DNA of 64,000 bases from JBFWPF01 sp050250135 (GTDB taxonomy: Bacteria; Chlamydiota; Chlamydiia; Chlamydiales; JAFEGQ01): positions 1 through 64,000 of the forward strand of contig JBFWPF010000001.1 in assembly GCA_050250135.1 (NCBI GenBank), written 5' to 3'. A program made the translations under genes and the position numbers. Under the pieces are notes generated by a model. It was not told the origin of the DNA. It searched no databases and worked only from the letters and a program-made list of their open reading frames with translations. Positions within the stretch are counted from its first letter, which is position 1. Every line of letters starts with the position of its first letter. This document shows, one piece after another, positions 24,811 through 33,362 of the stretch.

Positions 24811-26966
24811 AATGGTTCCTTTGCCTACTCCTTCCCACGCTGCTGAGCGCCGAGACGATCAGCGAAAAGTGTGCGCGGATGCAGGAGGGCTCCCACGCTG
24901 TTAAGGAAAATATTGGCCTCGAGGGGGTCAATGCGCGGCTGAAGGTTGCCAAGGAGACCCTCCTGACCCTCCAACGGGAGGCTGACAGGCTCTACCAAAA
25001 GGGGGCCTCCGATGAGGAGTGGCTGCAGCTGCGGATGGGGCTCCAGATGACGCGAGGGGAGATTGCGGCGATCGAAGCGGCCTGGCGGGACTGCGCTAAG
25101 CCAGGGAGCGAAGAGGACCCCTACGCCCTCTTCCACCAGCCTTGGACAAGCCTCGAGCAGCTCGTCGCCGATTACGGCTCCTCCGACTTTGTCTACATCA
25201 TCCCCCCCGAGGTGGCGGGGATCCGTTTGACGGTGGCCTCCCACCTTCCCGTGCCAAGGGAGGCGTGGGATGAGCTCCTCTCCCTCGTCCTGACCCAAAA
25301 TGGGGTGGGGATTCGGCAGCTCTCCCCCCTTGTCCGGCAGCTCTACCTGGTCAATCAGGTTCCGACCTATGCGACCTATGTCACCGATAACCGGGCGCTG
25401 CTGGCCACTTTGCCCCCTACAAGCCGGGTCGCCTTTGTGCTGACCCCTGCCGGCGATCGGACGGGACTTTTTCACGCCCTCCACAAGTTTGCGCAGCCGG
25501 GAGGGGGGTACGCCCAGCTCGTGGGGCGCCAGATCTTCCTCTTCTCCTCGCCGGCTGGGATCCAGGACCTGCTAAAGCTCTGCGATTTTATGGAGGAGGG
25601 GACGAGCGCTAAGCAGTGGCGGCTGATCACGCTGGACAAGCTCCCTGCGAAGGAGATGGCCCAGGTGCTCGAGCTTGCCTTCCCGGAAGGGTCCCTCCGG
25701 GCCTTTGCCCCCGAAGGGTTGCCCAGCAGCCTCTTTGTGATCGGTGCAGCAGAGGAGGTAGCGCGGGCCGGGCAGATGGCGGAGGAGGTGGAGCGGGAGG
25801 TAACCGATCCGAAGGAGGTGACCCTGTACACCTACACAGCCAAGCACTCTGACGCCGAAGAGCTGGCCGAGACGCTAGGGAAGGTCTACCCGATGATGGT
25901 GCTCCACCCCGACCTGCCCGAAGGGCAGGCCAAGGGTTATGGGGAGGGAGAGCCCTCCCACTTTGTCGTCTACCCCAAAACGGGAACGATCGTGATGGCA
26001 GTCCGCACAGAGCTCCTCCCCAAGCTAAAGAACCTGATCCGAACACTCGATGTCCCCAAGAAGATGGTGAAGATCGAGGTCCTCTTCTTTGAGAAGAAGA
26101 TCTCCAACTCGAGCCGCTTTGGCTTCGATCTGCTCAAAGTGGGACAGGCGGCAGGAGGAGAGCAAAACCGATGGGGAGCGTCATTTGGAAGCGATGGAGA
26201 TGGGCGAGGGATCTGCCAATTTCTCTTGAATCAGACGAAACGGGCGGTTATCCCCGCTTACGACCTGATCTACAGCTTCCTCCTCTCGCAGGAAGATGTG
26301 CGGATCAACGCTAGCCCCTCGGTCACCACCGTGAACCACACGCCTGCGAAGATCCAGCTTGTGGAGGAGATCTCAATCGATACGGGCGTCACCACCGAAT
26401 CGGACAAGAAAAAGACCCTCCACGCCTACGAGAGGGCCGAATACGGGATCACCCTCCAGATCACCCCCAATATCAACCCCTGCTGGGGTGAGGAGGGGGA
26501 TCAGGAGACGATCACCCTGGAAACGGAGGTCGAGTTCGACACCCCCAAACCCTCGAAGGATAACCGCCCCTCGGTCGTCAGGAGGCGGATCAACAACCAG
26601 GTCCGGATCCCCAACGGGGAGACGGTGATACTCGGCGGGTTGCGGAGCAAGATGGATACCGAGAGCTCAAGTGGCCTCCCCTTTTTGGGAGAGCTTCCAG
26701 GGATCGGGAAACTCTTTAGCTCTACCACCTCCTCCGATCACGAAACCGAGATGTTTATCTTCATCACTCCCACGATCATCGAAGACCCAGTCGAGGAGCT
26801 GCGCAAAAGTCGCCAGGAAGACCTGGCAAAACGGCCAGGAGATATTCCCGAATTTTTGCAGCGGGTTGCCGACGCGCGCGCTGGGGAGAGGGAGAAGACC
26901 CTTCAACAGTCACTCGGCACCCTCTTTGGAAAGCGGAAATGCGATAGGAGCACAGGGAATTACTGA
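24807..26966 (+). CDS. gspD: type II secretion secretin GspD
   Basis: Outer-membrane secretin forming the export channel. Signal peptide, then N-domains (about 150-400) and the secretin core. The core has INASPSVTTVNHTPAKIQ, then VRRRINNQVRIPNGETVILGGL, the signature just before the last strands (about residue 600). An unusual coiled-coil stretch (about 30-95) precedes the first N-domain. Length 719 is normal. Stop and next start overlap (TGATG). Confidence 0.92.
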   Translation: MKWFLCLLLPTLLSAETISEKCARMQEGSHAVKENIGLEGVNARLKVAKETLLTLQREADRLYQKGASDEEWLQLRMGLQMTRGEIAAIEAAWRDCAKPGSEEDPYALFHQPWTSLEQLVADYGSSDFVYIIPPEVAGIRLTVASHLPVPREAWDELLSLVLTQNGVGIRQLSPLVRQLYLVNQVPTYATYVTDNRALLATLPPTSRVAFVLTPAGDRTGLFHALHKFAQPGGGYAQLVGRQIFLFSSPAGIQDLLKLCDFMEEGTSAKQWRLITLDKLPAKEMAQVLELAFPEGSLRAFAPEGLPSSLFVIGAAEEVARAGQMAEEVEREVTDPKEVTLYTYTAKHSDAEELAETLGKVYPMMVLHPDLPEGQAKGYGEGEPSHFVVYPKTGTIVMAVRTELLPKLKNLIRTLDVPKKMVKIEVLFFEKKISNSSRFGFDLLKVGQAAGGEQNRWGASFGSDGDGRGICQFLLNQTKRAVIPAYDLIYSFLLSQEDVRINASPSVTTVNHTPAKIQLVEEISIDTGVTTESDKKKTLHAYERAEYGITLQITPNINPCWGEEGDQETITLETEVEFDTPKPSKDNRPSVVRRRINNQVRIPNGETVILGGLRSKMDTESSSGLPFLGELPGIGKLFSSTTSSDHETEMFIFITPTIIEDPVEELRKSRQEDLAKRPGDIPEFLQRVADARAGEREKTLQQSLGTLFGKRKCDRSTGNY

Positions 26967-28474
26967 TGGAGGATGAACGCACCTTAGCCCAGCGGTTTGG
27001 GATGGAGATCTGCGAGGCCGTTCCCGAGTGCCGCCTTCCCGCTAGGCTTCTCGAGCAGATTCCCTACCCCTTTGTGAAGCGCCACCACTGCTTGCCGATC
27101 CGAGAGCGGGAGGAGGCCCTCCTCGTCGCCCTCTCCGATCCGCTGAATACCGAAGCGGTGGAGGAGCTGCGCCTCCTTCTCGGTCGCCCCATTGAGGCCC
27201 TCTACTGCCCCAAGGAGCTCCTCGATCGGGCGATCCAAAAGGCCTATGAGGCCTCCGAGGAGAAGACCTCTGCCGCTTTGGAGGGGCTCGAAAAGGAGGA
27301 GGGGAATGGGCAGGGGGAGGCCGAAGTTCACGACCTCCTCGACCAGCAGGCGGCTCAAGCGCCGCTCGTTCGTCTCGTCCACCTCCTTCTCACCGAAGCG
27401 ATCCAACGGGGGGCCTCCGACATTCACTTCGAGCCCCTTGAGCACGACCTGCGGGTCCGCTTCAGAATCGATGGGGTCCTCCACAAACGGCTCTCCCCCG
27501 CCAAGGAGCACCAGGCGCAGCTCCTCGCCCGGCTTAAGGTGATGGCGGGACTCGATATCGCCGAGCGGCGCCTCCCCCAGGATGGGCGGATGAAGCTGCG
27601 CATCGGCGAGCGGGAGATCGACTGCCGGGTCAGCACCCTACCGGTTTCAGGAGGTGAGCGGATTGTGATCCGGATCCTCGACAAGGGCTCGATGGCTCTG
27701 AAGTTCGACAGCCTCCAAATGGATGAAGAGATGCTGGGGAGCCTTAAGGAGGCCCTCGCCTCTCCCGAGGGGATCATCCTGGTCACGGGGCCAACCGGGA
27801 GCGGAAAGACCACCACCCTCTACAGCGCCTTGAGCGAGCTTCAGTCCGACCGGATCAATATCATGACGGTCGAGGACCCGGTCGAGTACCGCCTCCCCGG
27901 AGTGGCCCAAATTGGGGTCCGCCCCAAAATTGGCCTTACCTTTGCCTCGGGCCTGCGCCATATCCTTAGGCAGGACCCCGATGTGATCATGGTCGGGGAG
28001 ATCCGGGACCGGGAGACCGCCGAGATCGCAATCCAGGCCTCCCTCACCGGCCACTTCGTCCTCTCGACCCTCCACACCAACGACGCCCCTTCAGCGATCA
28101 CCCGCTTGGTCGACATGGGGATCGAATCCTACCTGATCTCCTCCTCGATTGTGGGGGTGTTGGCTCAGCGGCTCGTCCGGACCCTCTGCCCCCACTGCCG
28201 CCTCCCCGAAGCGAAGGAGGGCTCCCACCTTGGCCCCGGCTGCCCCCACTGTTTCCAATCGGGTTACAAAGGGAGGCGGGCCCTCTATGAGTGGATGCCC
28301 ATGACGCCCCGTGTCCGCTCTCAGCTGCGCAAGAGCGCCGAATCTACGCTCTTATGTAAAGCCGCTTTACATGATGGGATGAAGACGCTCCTCGATATGG
28401 GCAAACGCCTTGTCGAGGAGGGGGTCACCTCCCATTCGGAGGTGATCCGCGTGACCAAAGTAGGGGGAGGGTAA
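26966..28474 (+). CDS. gspE: type II secretion ATPase GspE
   Basis: Cytoplasmic hexameric ATPase that drives pseudopilus growth. N-terminal GspE-N domain, Walker A GPTGSGKTTTLYSAL (about residue 272), Asp box, Walker B (DPDVIMVGEIRD), His box (HTNDAPSAITRL) and a four-Cys zinc site CPHC...CPHC (about 407-430). The sequence C-K-A-A-L-H near residue 465 is encoded by a copy of the dispersed palindrome, at a place where other GspE proteins have a similar R-x-A-A-L-x-D-G-M. The palindrome therefore uses natural codons, not an insertion. Confidence 0.95.
   Translation: MEDERTLAQRFGMEICEAVPECRLPARLLEQIPYPFVKRHHCLPIREREEALLVALSDPLNTEAVEELRLLLGRPIEALYCPKELLDRAIQKAYEASEEKTSAALEGLEKEEGNGQGEAEVHDLLDQQAAQAPLVRLVHLLLTEAIQRGASDIHFEPLEHDLRVRFRIDGVLHKRLSPAKEHQAQLLARLKVMAGLDIAERRLPQDGRMKLRIGEREIDCRVSTLPVSGGERIVIRILDKGSMALKFDSLQMDEEMLGSLKEALASPEGIILVTGPTGSGKTTTLYSALSELQSDRINIMTVEDPVEYRLPGVAQIGVRPKIGLTFASGLRHILRQDPDVIMVGEIRDRETAEIAIQASLTGHFVLSTLHTNDAPSAITRLVDMGIESYLISSSIVGVLAQRLVRTLCPHCRLPEAKEGSHLGPGCPHCFQSGYKGRRALYEWMPMTPRVRSQLRKSAESTLLCKAALHDGMKTLLDMGKRLVEEGVTSHSEVIRVTKVGGG
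28354..28372. repeat. dispersed palindrome, copy 3 (19 bp perfect)
   Basis: ATGTAAAGC-C-GCTTTACAT inside gspE. It is read in frame as TGT AAA GCC GCT TTA CAT (C-K-A-A-L-H), using a TTA leucine codon that is rare in the surrounding GC-rich gene. Confidence 0.9.
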
Positions 28475-28476
28475 CG

Positions 28477-29658
28477 GTGCCCGCTTATTTCTACCTCTAT
28501 CTCGACGGGAAGCGGCGCAAGCGGCGGGGGCGGATCGATGCCCCATCCTTGGAGGAGGCGAAGGAGCGGCTGCGGCGCCAAGGGCTTCTCATTACAGAGG
28601 TCCGATCGGCACCAAAGTTGAGGCGAAAGTCGAAGCTAAGGCGCTCGGCCCTCCTTACCTTTACCACCCAACTCCACCAGCTCCTCAGCTCTGGCCTCCC
28701 CCTATTCGACAGCCTAACCCTGATCGCCGAACAGTACCAAAACGACCCCATCTACCCGACCCTCAGCCGGCTTGGGAAGGCCATTGAGGAGGGGAAGAGC
28801 CTTTCCGATGCCATGGAGGGCCACCCCACCAGCTTTCCCCCTCTCTACATTGCCCTCGTCCGCAGTGGGGAGGCCTCGGGCTCCCTCGAGCGGGTGCTCT
28901 CCCGCTTGGTCACCCTCCTTACCCGCCAGCAAAGGCTCCGCAAACAACTGACAACAGCGATGGTCTACCCCGCCGTTATCGCCACTTTTTGCCTTGCGGT
29001 CGTCTTCCTCTTGCTGACCTTTGCCGTCCCCTCGATTGAGGCGCTCTACTCGGGCCACAACTTGAGCCCCTTTACCCATGGGGTGCTGGCGGTCAGCCGC
29101 TTCCTCACCCACCGCTGGCTACTCTACCTCCCTATCCTCTCTGTAACTATTTTATTACTAGCCAGCTACGCCAGATCCCCTAGAGGGAAGGGGGCAATCC
29201 GGCGGCTCCTCCATCGCCTCCCCCTGGTCAAGACCCTCCTCCTCCAAAACGCTTTGGCCCGATTCACCCGCGCCCTCTCGACCCTTCAGGAGGGGGGGGT
29301 TGGCCTGGTCGACGCCCTCTCTCTGTCCGAAGGGCTCCTCAGCCACCCGACCCTCGAGCCCCTAATTACCCACGCGAGGGCCCAAATTATCGCCGGGAGC
29401 ACCCTGAGCCGTGAGCTAAAGGGGAGCCCCCTCATCCCCCCCATGGTCTCCCGGATGCTAGCCGTCGGGGAGGAGAGCGGCCAGCTCCCGACCCTCTTAG
29501 AGGGGATCGCCTCCCACTACGAGGAGGAGGTAGAAAAAACGGTTACCCGACTCGCCTCCTTGGCCCAACCGGCCATTTTAATCGTGATGGGAGCGATTGT
29601 GGGTGTTATTATGTTGGCCGTTCTATTACCCTTAACGGACGTAAGCCAACTCTTGTGA
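28477..29658 (+). CDS. gspF: type II secretion inner-membrane protein GspF
   Basis: Platform protein of the secretion apparatus. Two T2SSF domains (about 60-185 and 260-385), each with a membrane helix, plus a third hydrophobic helix. Recognisable blocks are FTTQLHQLLSSGLPLFDSL, the SGE(A/S)SG-type sequence RSGEASGSLERVL, and VGEESGQLPTLLEGIASHYEEEV. Starts at GTG 3 nt after gspE. Length 393 is standard. Confidence 0.93.
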   Translation: MPAYFYLYLDGKRRKRRGRIDAPSLEEAKERLRRQGLLITEVRSAPKLRRKSKLRRSALLTFTTQLHQLLSSGLPLFDSLTLIAEQYQNDPIYPTLSRLGKAIEEGKSLSDAMEGHPTSFPPLYIALVRSGEASGSLERVLSRLVTLLTRQQRLRKQLTTAMVYPAVIATFCLAVVFLLLTFAVPSIEALYSGHNLSPFTHGVLAVSRFLTHRWLLYLPILSVTILLLASYARSPRGKGAIRRLLHRLPLVKTLLLQNALARFTRALSTLQEGGVGLVDALSLSEGLLSHPTLEPLITHARAQIIAGSTLSRELKGSPLIPPMVSRMLAVGEESGQLPTLLEGIASHYEEEVEKTVTRLASLAQPAILIVMGAIVGVIMLAVLLPLTDVSQLL

Positions 29659-29665
29659 GGAAGAG

Positions 29666-30064
29666 ATGAAGGGAAAGCGCTATTTAACACTAATCGAGAT
29701 CATGATCGTGATCGTCCTGATCGGCCTTATCGGCGGAGTCGTTGCCTACAACGTCTCCGGAAGCCTCGAAGAGGGGAAGGCCTTTAAGACCAAGCAGGGC
29801 GCGAGCCAATTAGGAAGTGCCTTGATGCTGCAAGTGGCTACCGGTGAGGCAAGGGTTGAGGAGCTGCCCACCACCTGGCAGGAGCGAATCGAGAAGTCCA
29901 GCCTCGTCAACAAAAAGGGGAAAGACCTGATGACCGACGGATGGGGAGGGGCCTACTCCGTGACTGTCCGCGAGGGGGAGCTTGAGATCACCTCCGAACG
30001 CTACACCCGCTGGTATGCCAAAAAGCACCCGAACTATGAAGAGAGCGAGATCCAACTCTATTAG
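29666..30064 (+). CDS. gspG: major pseudopilin GspG
   Basis: 132 residues with a type IV pilin-like N-terminus: a short basic leader, then L-T-L-I-E-I-M-I-V-I-V-L-I-G-L-I with Glu at +5. The C-terminal half has the GspG-type DGWGGAYSV segment, close to the Ca-binding loop found in major pseudopilins. Unusually, the residue before the expected cleavage is Tyr rather than Gly. Placement directly after gspF is the norm. Confidence 0.88.
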   Translation: MKGKRYLTLIEIMIVIVLIGLIGGVVAYNVSGSLEEGKAFKTKQGASQLGSALMLQVATGEARVEELPTTWQERIEKSSLVNKKGKDLMTDGWGGAYSVTVREGELEITSERYTRWYAKKHPNYEESEIQLY

Positions 30065-30422
30065 GTCATTTACTTTGATCGAGGTGATGATCGTCATTGC
30101 CCTCTTAGGGACGATTGGGGGTTTTTTTGCGGTCCGCACCTTTGGGCACCTGAGGGAGCGGGCCTATGCGACCGAAAAGCAGGTGGTGGAAAGTCGTCTT
30201 GCCCTTGCCGGCCGGATTGAGACCCTGTGCGATACCACGATACAGCCCAAGCAGGTAGGGGATCGGCTCACCTTCGAAACGACCTCGCGCGTCCCCCCTC
30301 CTCTTGCAACCGTTTTGAAGCGACCGATCCCCCTTCGGTACGACCATGAGCTGGAGGGAGTCCCCAGAGTAATCGAGACCAACCGCCCCTATCCCAATGA
30401 AGCGCCCCTTCCTCCTTCTTGA
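30036..30422 (+). CDS. minor pseudopilin (second)
   Basis: 128 residues starting at the ATG at 30036, inside the end of gspG (29-nt overlap). The leader ends N-S-I-R-S, then F-T-L-I-E-V-M-I-V-I-A-L-L-G with the +5 Glu. The -1 residue is Ser, which is tolerated by some prepilin peptidases. The body is short and basic. It probably corresponds to GspH/I by position, which is weak evidence. Confidence 0.8.
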   Translation: MKRARSNSIRSFTLIEVMIVIALLGTIGGFFAVRTFGHLRERAYATEKQVVESRLALAGRIETLCDTTIQPKQVGDRLTFETTSRVPPPLATVLKRPIPLRYDHELEGVPRVIETNRPYPNEAPLPPS

Positions 30423-30801
30423 GGTCCTGATCGCCATCGCTCTGGTGGCCCTCTGCGCCTATCCCCTTCTCTCGCCCCACTACCGCCTAGCCGGGGAAAA
30501 GAGTGCCACGCTCCGTCGACTCAAGCAGGAGCGGGCGGCCGACGAAGCTTTTTGTGAGGTGGTTGCGCGCCTCTACAGAGGGGAGGTCGAGTGGGAGAAG
30601 ATCATCAAGCCGGTCAAAGGGAAGCCAAAGGCAATCCTCAAACTGGATGAGGCCACTGCGGTGATCACAACAAAGGAGAGCCACCACAAAGGAAAGCGGA
30701 TCTACTTCCGCCTCCTCGATATTGCGATCACCCCAAATGGAGAAAAGGAGCAGACCTACCACTACAATCTCTACGCACAGCGCCTGGGTTCGGAATCATG
30801 A
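30397..30801 (+). CDS. minor pseudopilin (third)
   Basis: 134 residues, minimal leader MKRP followed by F-L-L-L-E-V-L-I-A-I-A-L-V-A-L, with Glu at +5. Pro at -1 is abnormal for cleavage. The rest is a small basic globular domain. It overlaps the second pseudopilin by 26 nt and the fourth by 4 nt. Confidence 0.8.
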   Translation: MKRPFLLLEVLIAIALVALCAYPLLSPHYRLAGEKSATLRRLKQERAADEAFCEVVARLYRGEVEWEKIIKPVKGKPKAILKLDEATAVITTKESHHKGKRIYFRLLDIAITPNGEKEQTYHYNLYAQRLGSES

Positions 30802-31361
30802 AACGACACGCCCTCCTCGTCGAGCTCTTAGTGGGCCTTACCCTTACCGCGACCCTCATTGGTGGCCTGTTAGCGCTTATTGTACGCCTTACATCGCTTA
30901 GCCACGACACTGACAAGCGGCTCGAGCCGGTCGTCGCTTCCTGCACGACCCACGTGCGGCTCTACCAAGTCCTCTCTGAGAGCCTTTTGATCGAAGGGGG
31001 AATTTTCTCCCTCCGCGACAAGACCCTTCTCTTCACCTACAACCGGGGCGTCGATCCCGATCCCCTCTTTTCGGCTGACGTGTTGGGAGAGCTCGCCCTT
31101 GAGGGGAGCAATCTGACGCTGACCACTTGGCCCCACCCCCGCCACCCCTTCGAAGAGACCCCTCCCTGCCGCATCGAAACGGTCGCAAGCGGCGTGGAGA
31201 CCCTCACCTATTTTCTCCTCAACTCGGCAGGAGAGTGGGTCAAGGGGTGGGAAGAGAGCCGCCTCCCCATCCTCATCCGCCTTAAGATAAATGAAGAGGC
31301 GCACACCTTCCCCCTTTATCATGCCGATGCTCCTCTCACCTTTCCGAGGAAAGAGAGGTGA
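30798..31361 (+). CDS. minor pseudopilin, GspJ-like
   Basis: 187 residues: leader MKRH, then A-L-L-V-E-L-L-V-G-L-T-L with Glu at +5 and His at -1. Size and the hydrophobic-then-beta-rich body fit GspJ best, and the place in the operon agrees. Coupled to the next gene by GTGA. Confidence 0.75.
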   Translation: MKRHALLVELLVGLTLTATLIGGLLALIVRLTSLSHDTDKRLEPVVASCTTHVRLYQVLSESLLIEGGIFSLRDKTLLFTYNRGVDPDPLFSADVLGELALEGSNLTLTTWPHPRHPFEETPPCRIETVASGVETLTYFLLNSAGEWVKGWEESRLPILIRLKINEEAHTFPLYHADAPLTFPRKER

Positions 31362-32185
31362 AAACGTTACCGATCACCCTCTTTCTCCTCTTTCTCCTTC
31401 TTCTCCTTACGTACGGCGCGACAAACTCAGGGCTGGACCGAATCGTAGAGCTCAGAGCCGTTCAGGGAGCGTTGAGGGCGCAGCGGGCTTCACACAACGG
31501 CTGGCAAGAGATCGACTACCTGATGCGAAAAGGGAAGCGGCTCCCTGCTAGGCCGCGCCCTCCAAAAGAGCGCGTTCGCCTCCCGACAAAGGGGAAGGGA
31601 GCAGTCCATCAGCCCCCCCTAATCCTCCCTACTAAGCTCAACCTCGCTTTGGCTTTCAAAAGAAGCGAAAAGGGGAAGCTCTACCGGAAGCTGGTGGAGG
31701 AGCTGATCACCTCCCTCTATGGAGAGTGCCCCTCAACCCTTCTCGATCAGGTCCAGGAGGGGGTAAAGGGGCACACCAGCTCCCTTCCCGAATCGCTTGC
31801 CGCCTTAAAACTAGTTGACCAGCAATCGCGGTGGCAAACGATGCTCCAAGGGGATGGCTCTCCTAGCCTCCTCGACTACCTCTACTACCGCCCCACTTCT
31901 GACCCCGAAAAGCTCAATATCCTATGGGCCCCCCGCCCCCTTCTGGAGCTTCTTCTGCCCAAAAACCGACACCTTGACCAGCTGGTGGCCCTGCAGGAGC
32001 AGATGGCCGATCGGGAGCTAAAGAGTGAGGAGTATGAGAAGCTCTTTGTCCGCTTTCGGGAGCTTGCCGACCTGCGCGACTCTCCCTATCAATCGCTCTT
32101 AGAGCTCTCCTCCACCTCTACTCCCACCCCCCAAAGGGTTCACGTGGCAGAGGTTAGTCTAAGTTCAGAGGAAGAAGGACCCTAA
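31358..32185 (+). CDS. last gene of T2S operon, GspK-like by position
   Basis: 275 residues. N-terminal hydrophobic helix (about 4-20) without a clear pilin motif, then a Pro/Lys-rich and largely helical domain. It lies where gspK would be, and its size fits, but there is no signature. Its GTG overlaps the previous stop. The last codons run into a decayed copy of the histidine kinase 3' end (from 32164), so the present C-terminus may be newly created. A gene in this place occurs in other chlamydial T2S operons, which is recollection rather than something shown here. Confidence 0.6.
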   Translation: MKTLPITLFLLFLLLLLTYGATNSGLDRIVELRAVQGALRAQRASHNGWQEIDYLMRKGKRLPARPRPPKERVRLPTKGKGAVHQPPLILPTKLNLALAFKRSEKGKLYRKLVEELITSLYGECPSTLLDQVQEGVKGHTSSLPESLAALKLVDQQSRWQTMLQGDGSPSLLDYLYYRPTSDPEKLNILWAPRPLLELLLPKNRHLDQLVALQEQMADRELKSEEYEKLFVRFRELADLRDSPYQSLLELSSTSTPTPQRVHVAEVSLSSEEEGP

Positions 32186-32242
32186 AGGTAGTCCCTAGGG
32201 AAAGGCCAAGGCCAGAGCCCCTTTCGGCGAAGTAGCCTTACA
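32164..32242 (-). pseudogene. decayed copy of the histidine kinase 3' end
   Basis: Two collinear blocks match the intact kinase gene: 32164-32196 against 38636-38668 (28 of 33 identical) and 32197-32221 against 38729-38753 (23 of 25), with similarity continuing to about 32242. The 60 bp between the blocks in the kinase gene is missing here. Same orientation. The fragment lies on the opposite side of the Rhs module from the real gene. Confidence 0.75.
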
Positions 32243-32249
32243 ATGCCAT

Positions 32250-32264
32250 GTAAAGCTGCTTTAC
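32250..32264. repeat. dispersed palindrome, copy 4 (15 bp perfect)
   Basis: GTAAAGC-T-GCTTTAC, with ATGTAAAGC on the left and a mismatch in the outer position on the right. Noncoding: it lies exactly between the kinase remnant and the stop codon of the partner protein of the Rhs module. Confidence 0.8.
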
Positions 32265-32267
32265 CGC

Positions 32268-33362
32268 CTATCTTCCCTCTTCCTCTCGAATGCGCCGCAA
32301 TTGTTTGGCTACATGGCCGTCAAGGTTGCGTCGTGTGACATCATCGGCAAACAGGGCCACCTCATCTTGGTCCAGCTCCCCTCGTAGCAGTTTGAGGGCG
32401 GTGTCGTAGGGCTCTCGGGTACTGTGATCGTCTAAATTCGGGTCGACAAATCGATATACTAATTCCTCTCTCCTTAATCCCATCATTTCGGGGTAGGGGG
32501 CGGCCGGCCAATTAATTCTGCGATCCCCATATTTCTTTTTGTTGCAGATGACTCCTACCTCTATATCATCTCGCGTAAAAGGAGTATGCGCCAGATAGGG
32601 GGCCAACTCAGGCGATCCGTTGATTGCCTGAAGTAGGCCGTCTGTGACTTCAACCAGTAGGGCCCGCCCCTCAGGAACAGAAATCGTATGGTATAGGTAA
32701 AAACGGACTGAAAGGTGATCATGGCCCATCCCGATGCCCATCACTTCAAGCCCTTTTTGCTTGTCCATCTTCCGGCCAAAGTCATAGAGGACTTTAGACG
32801 CCGCCTTCTTGAATGGCTCGTCTGCCTTAAGGATGGCATCACTTGCACCCGACTTCGCCAAAATGGCCTTAGCCTCAGCGTAGGTTTCTTCTGTATGGCG
32901 TGATTTGTAAAATTCCTCAGAACTTTTATAGGTGTAGGAAAGCTCATCCCTAAAGTTCCCTGCAGCCGACGGATTGGGATAAAGAGATTTATTACCAACA
33001 TAATCGCCTAGAAATAGATCTATTTGAACATGCTCGAGTGAGAATGGGTAGTCGGAACAATTTTCCCTTAAATAGGGATCTTGATTTAGTTTTTCTACAT
33101 ACAAATCCATAGCGGTTACAAGCAGATAGCGAGCTTCTTCCTGGGTCAAAGCCCCTCTTACGACAAGCGCGAGGTAGAGGAGGCCACCACCTGCCGCTTC
33201 GACTTGATAGCGCTTCTCCAGCTCCGACGCTACTTGGTCAGAAATTTTATCGATATACTTGTAACAGGAAGAATCCATCGTATAGGTCGAGCTCCATGCG
33301 GCATGCACGAGGGATGTAGCTAACAGCAACGATACCCAAATTCGTATAGTCCATCCGGTCAT
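32268..33362 (-). CDS. secreted protein linked to the Rhs gene (possible immunity or chaperone)
   Basis: 364 residues with a signal peptide (cleavage likely after LVHA, about residue 21). I recognise no family. The mature part is rich in Tyr, Asp and Lys and has eight or so charged helices. Its start overlaps the Rhs stop (ATGA), so the two are cotranslated. A protein encoded directly after a Rhs toxin is often its immunity partner, and a periplasmic location would suit protection there. That is inference. Visibly lower G+C than neighbours. Confidence 0.65.
   Translation of the reverse strand: MTGWTIRIWVSLLLATSLVHAAWSSTYTMDSSCYKYIDKISDQVASELEKRYQVEAAGGGLLYLALVVRGALTQEEARYLLVTAMDLYVEKLNQDPYLRENCSDYPFSLEHVQIDLFLGDYVGNKSLYPNPSAAGNFRDELSYTYKSSEEFYKSRHTEETYAEAKAILAKSGASDAILKADEPFKKAASKVLYDFGRKMDKQKGLEVMGIGMGHDHLSVRFYLYHTISVPEGRALLVEVTDGLLQAINGSPELAPYLAHTPFTRDDIEVGVICNKKKYGDRRINWPAAPYPEMMGLRREELVYRFVDPNLDDHSTREPYDTALKLLRGELDQDEVALFADDVTRRNLDGHVAKQLRRIREEEGR

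Noticed and set aside
29666..32185. A type IV pilus operon instead of T2S
   Set aside because: There are no pilM-Q, pilT or pilB-type genes; the secretin-ATPase-platform-pseudopilin order and the gspC-position gene favour T2S.
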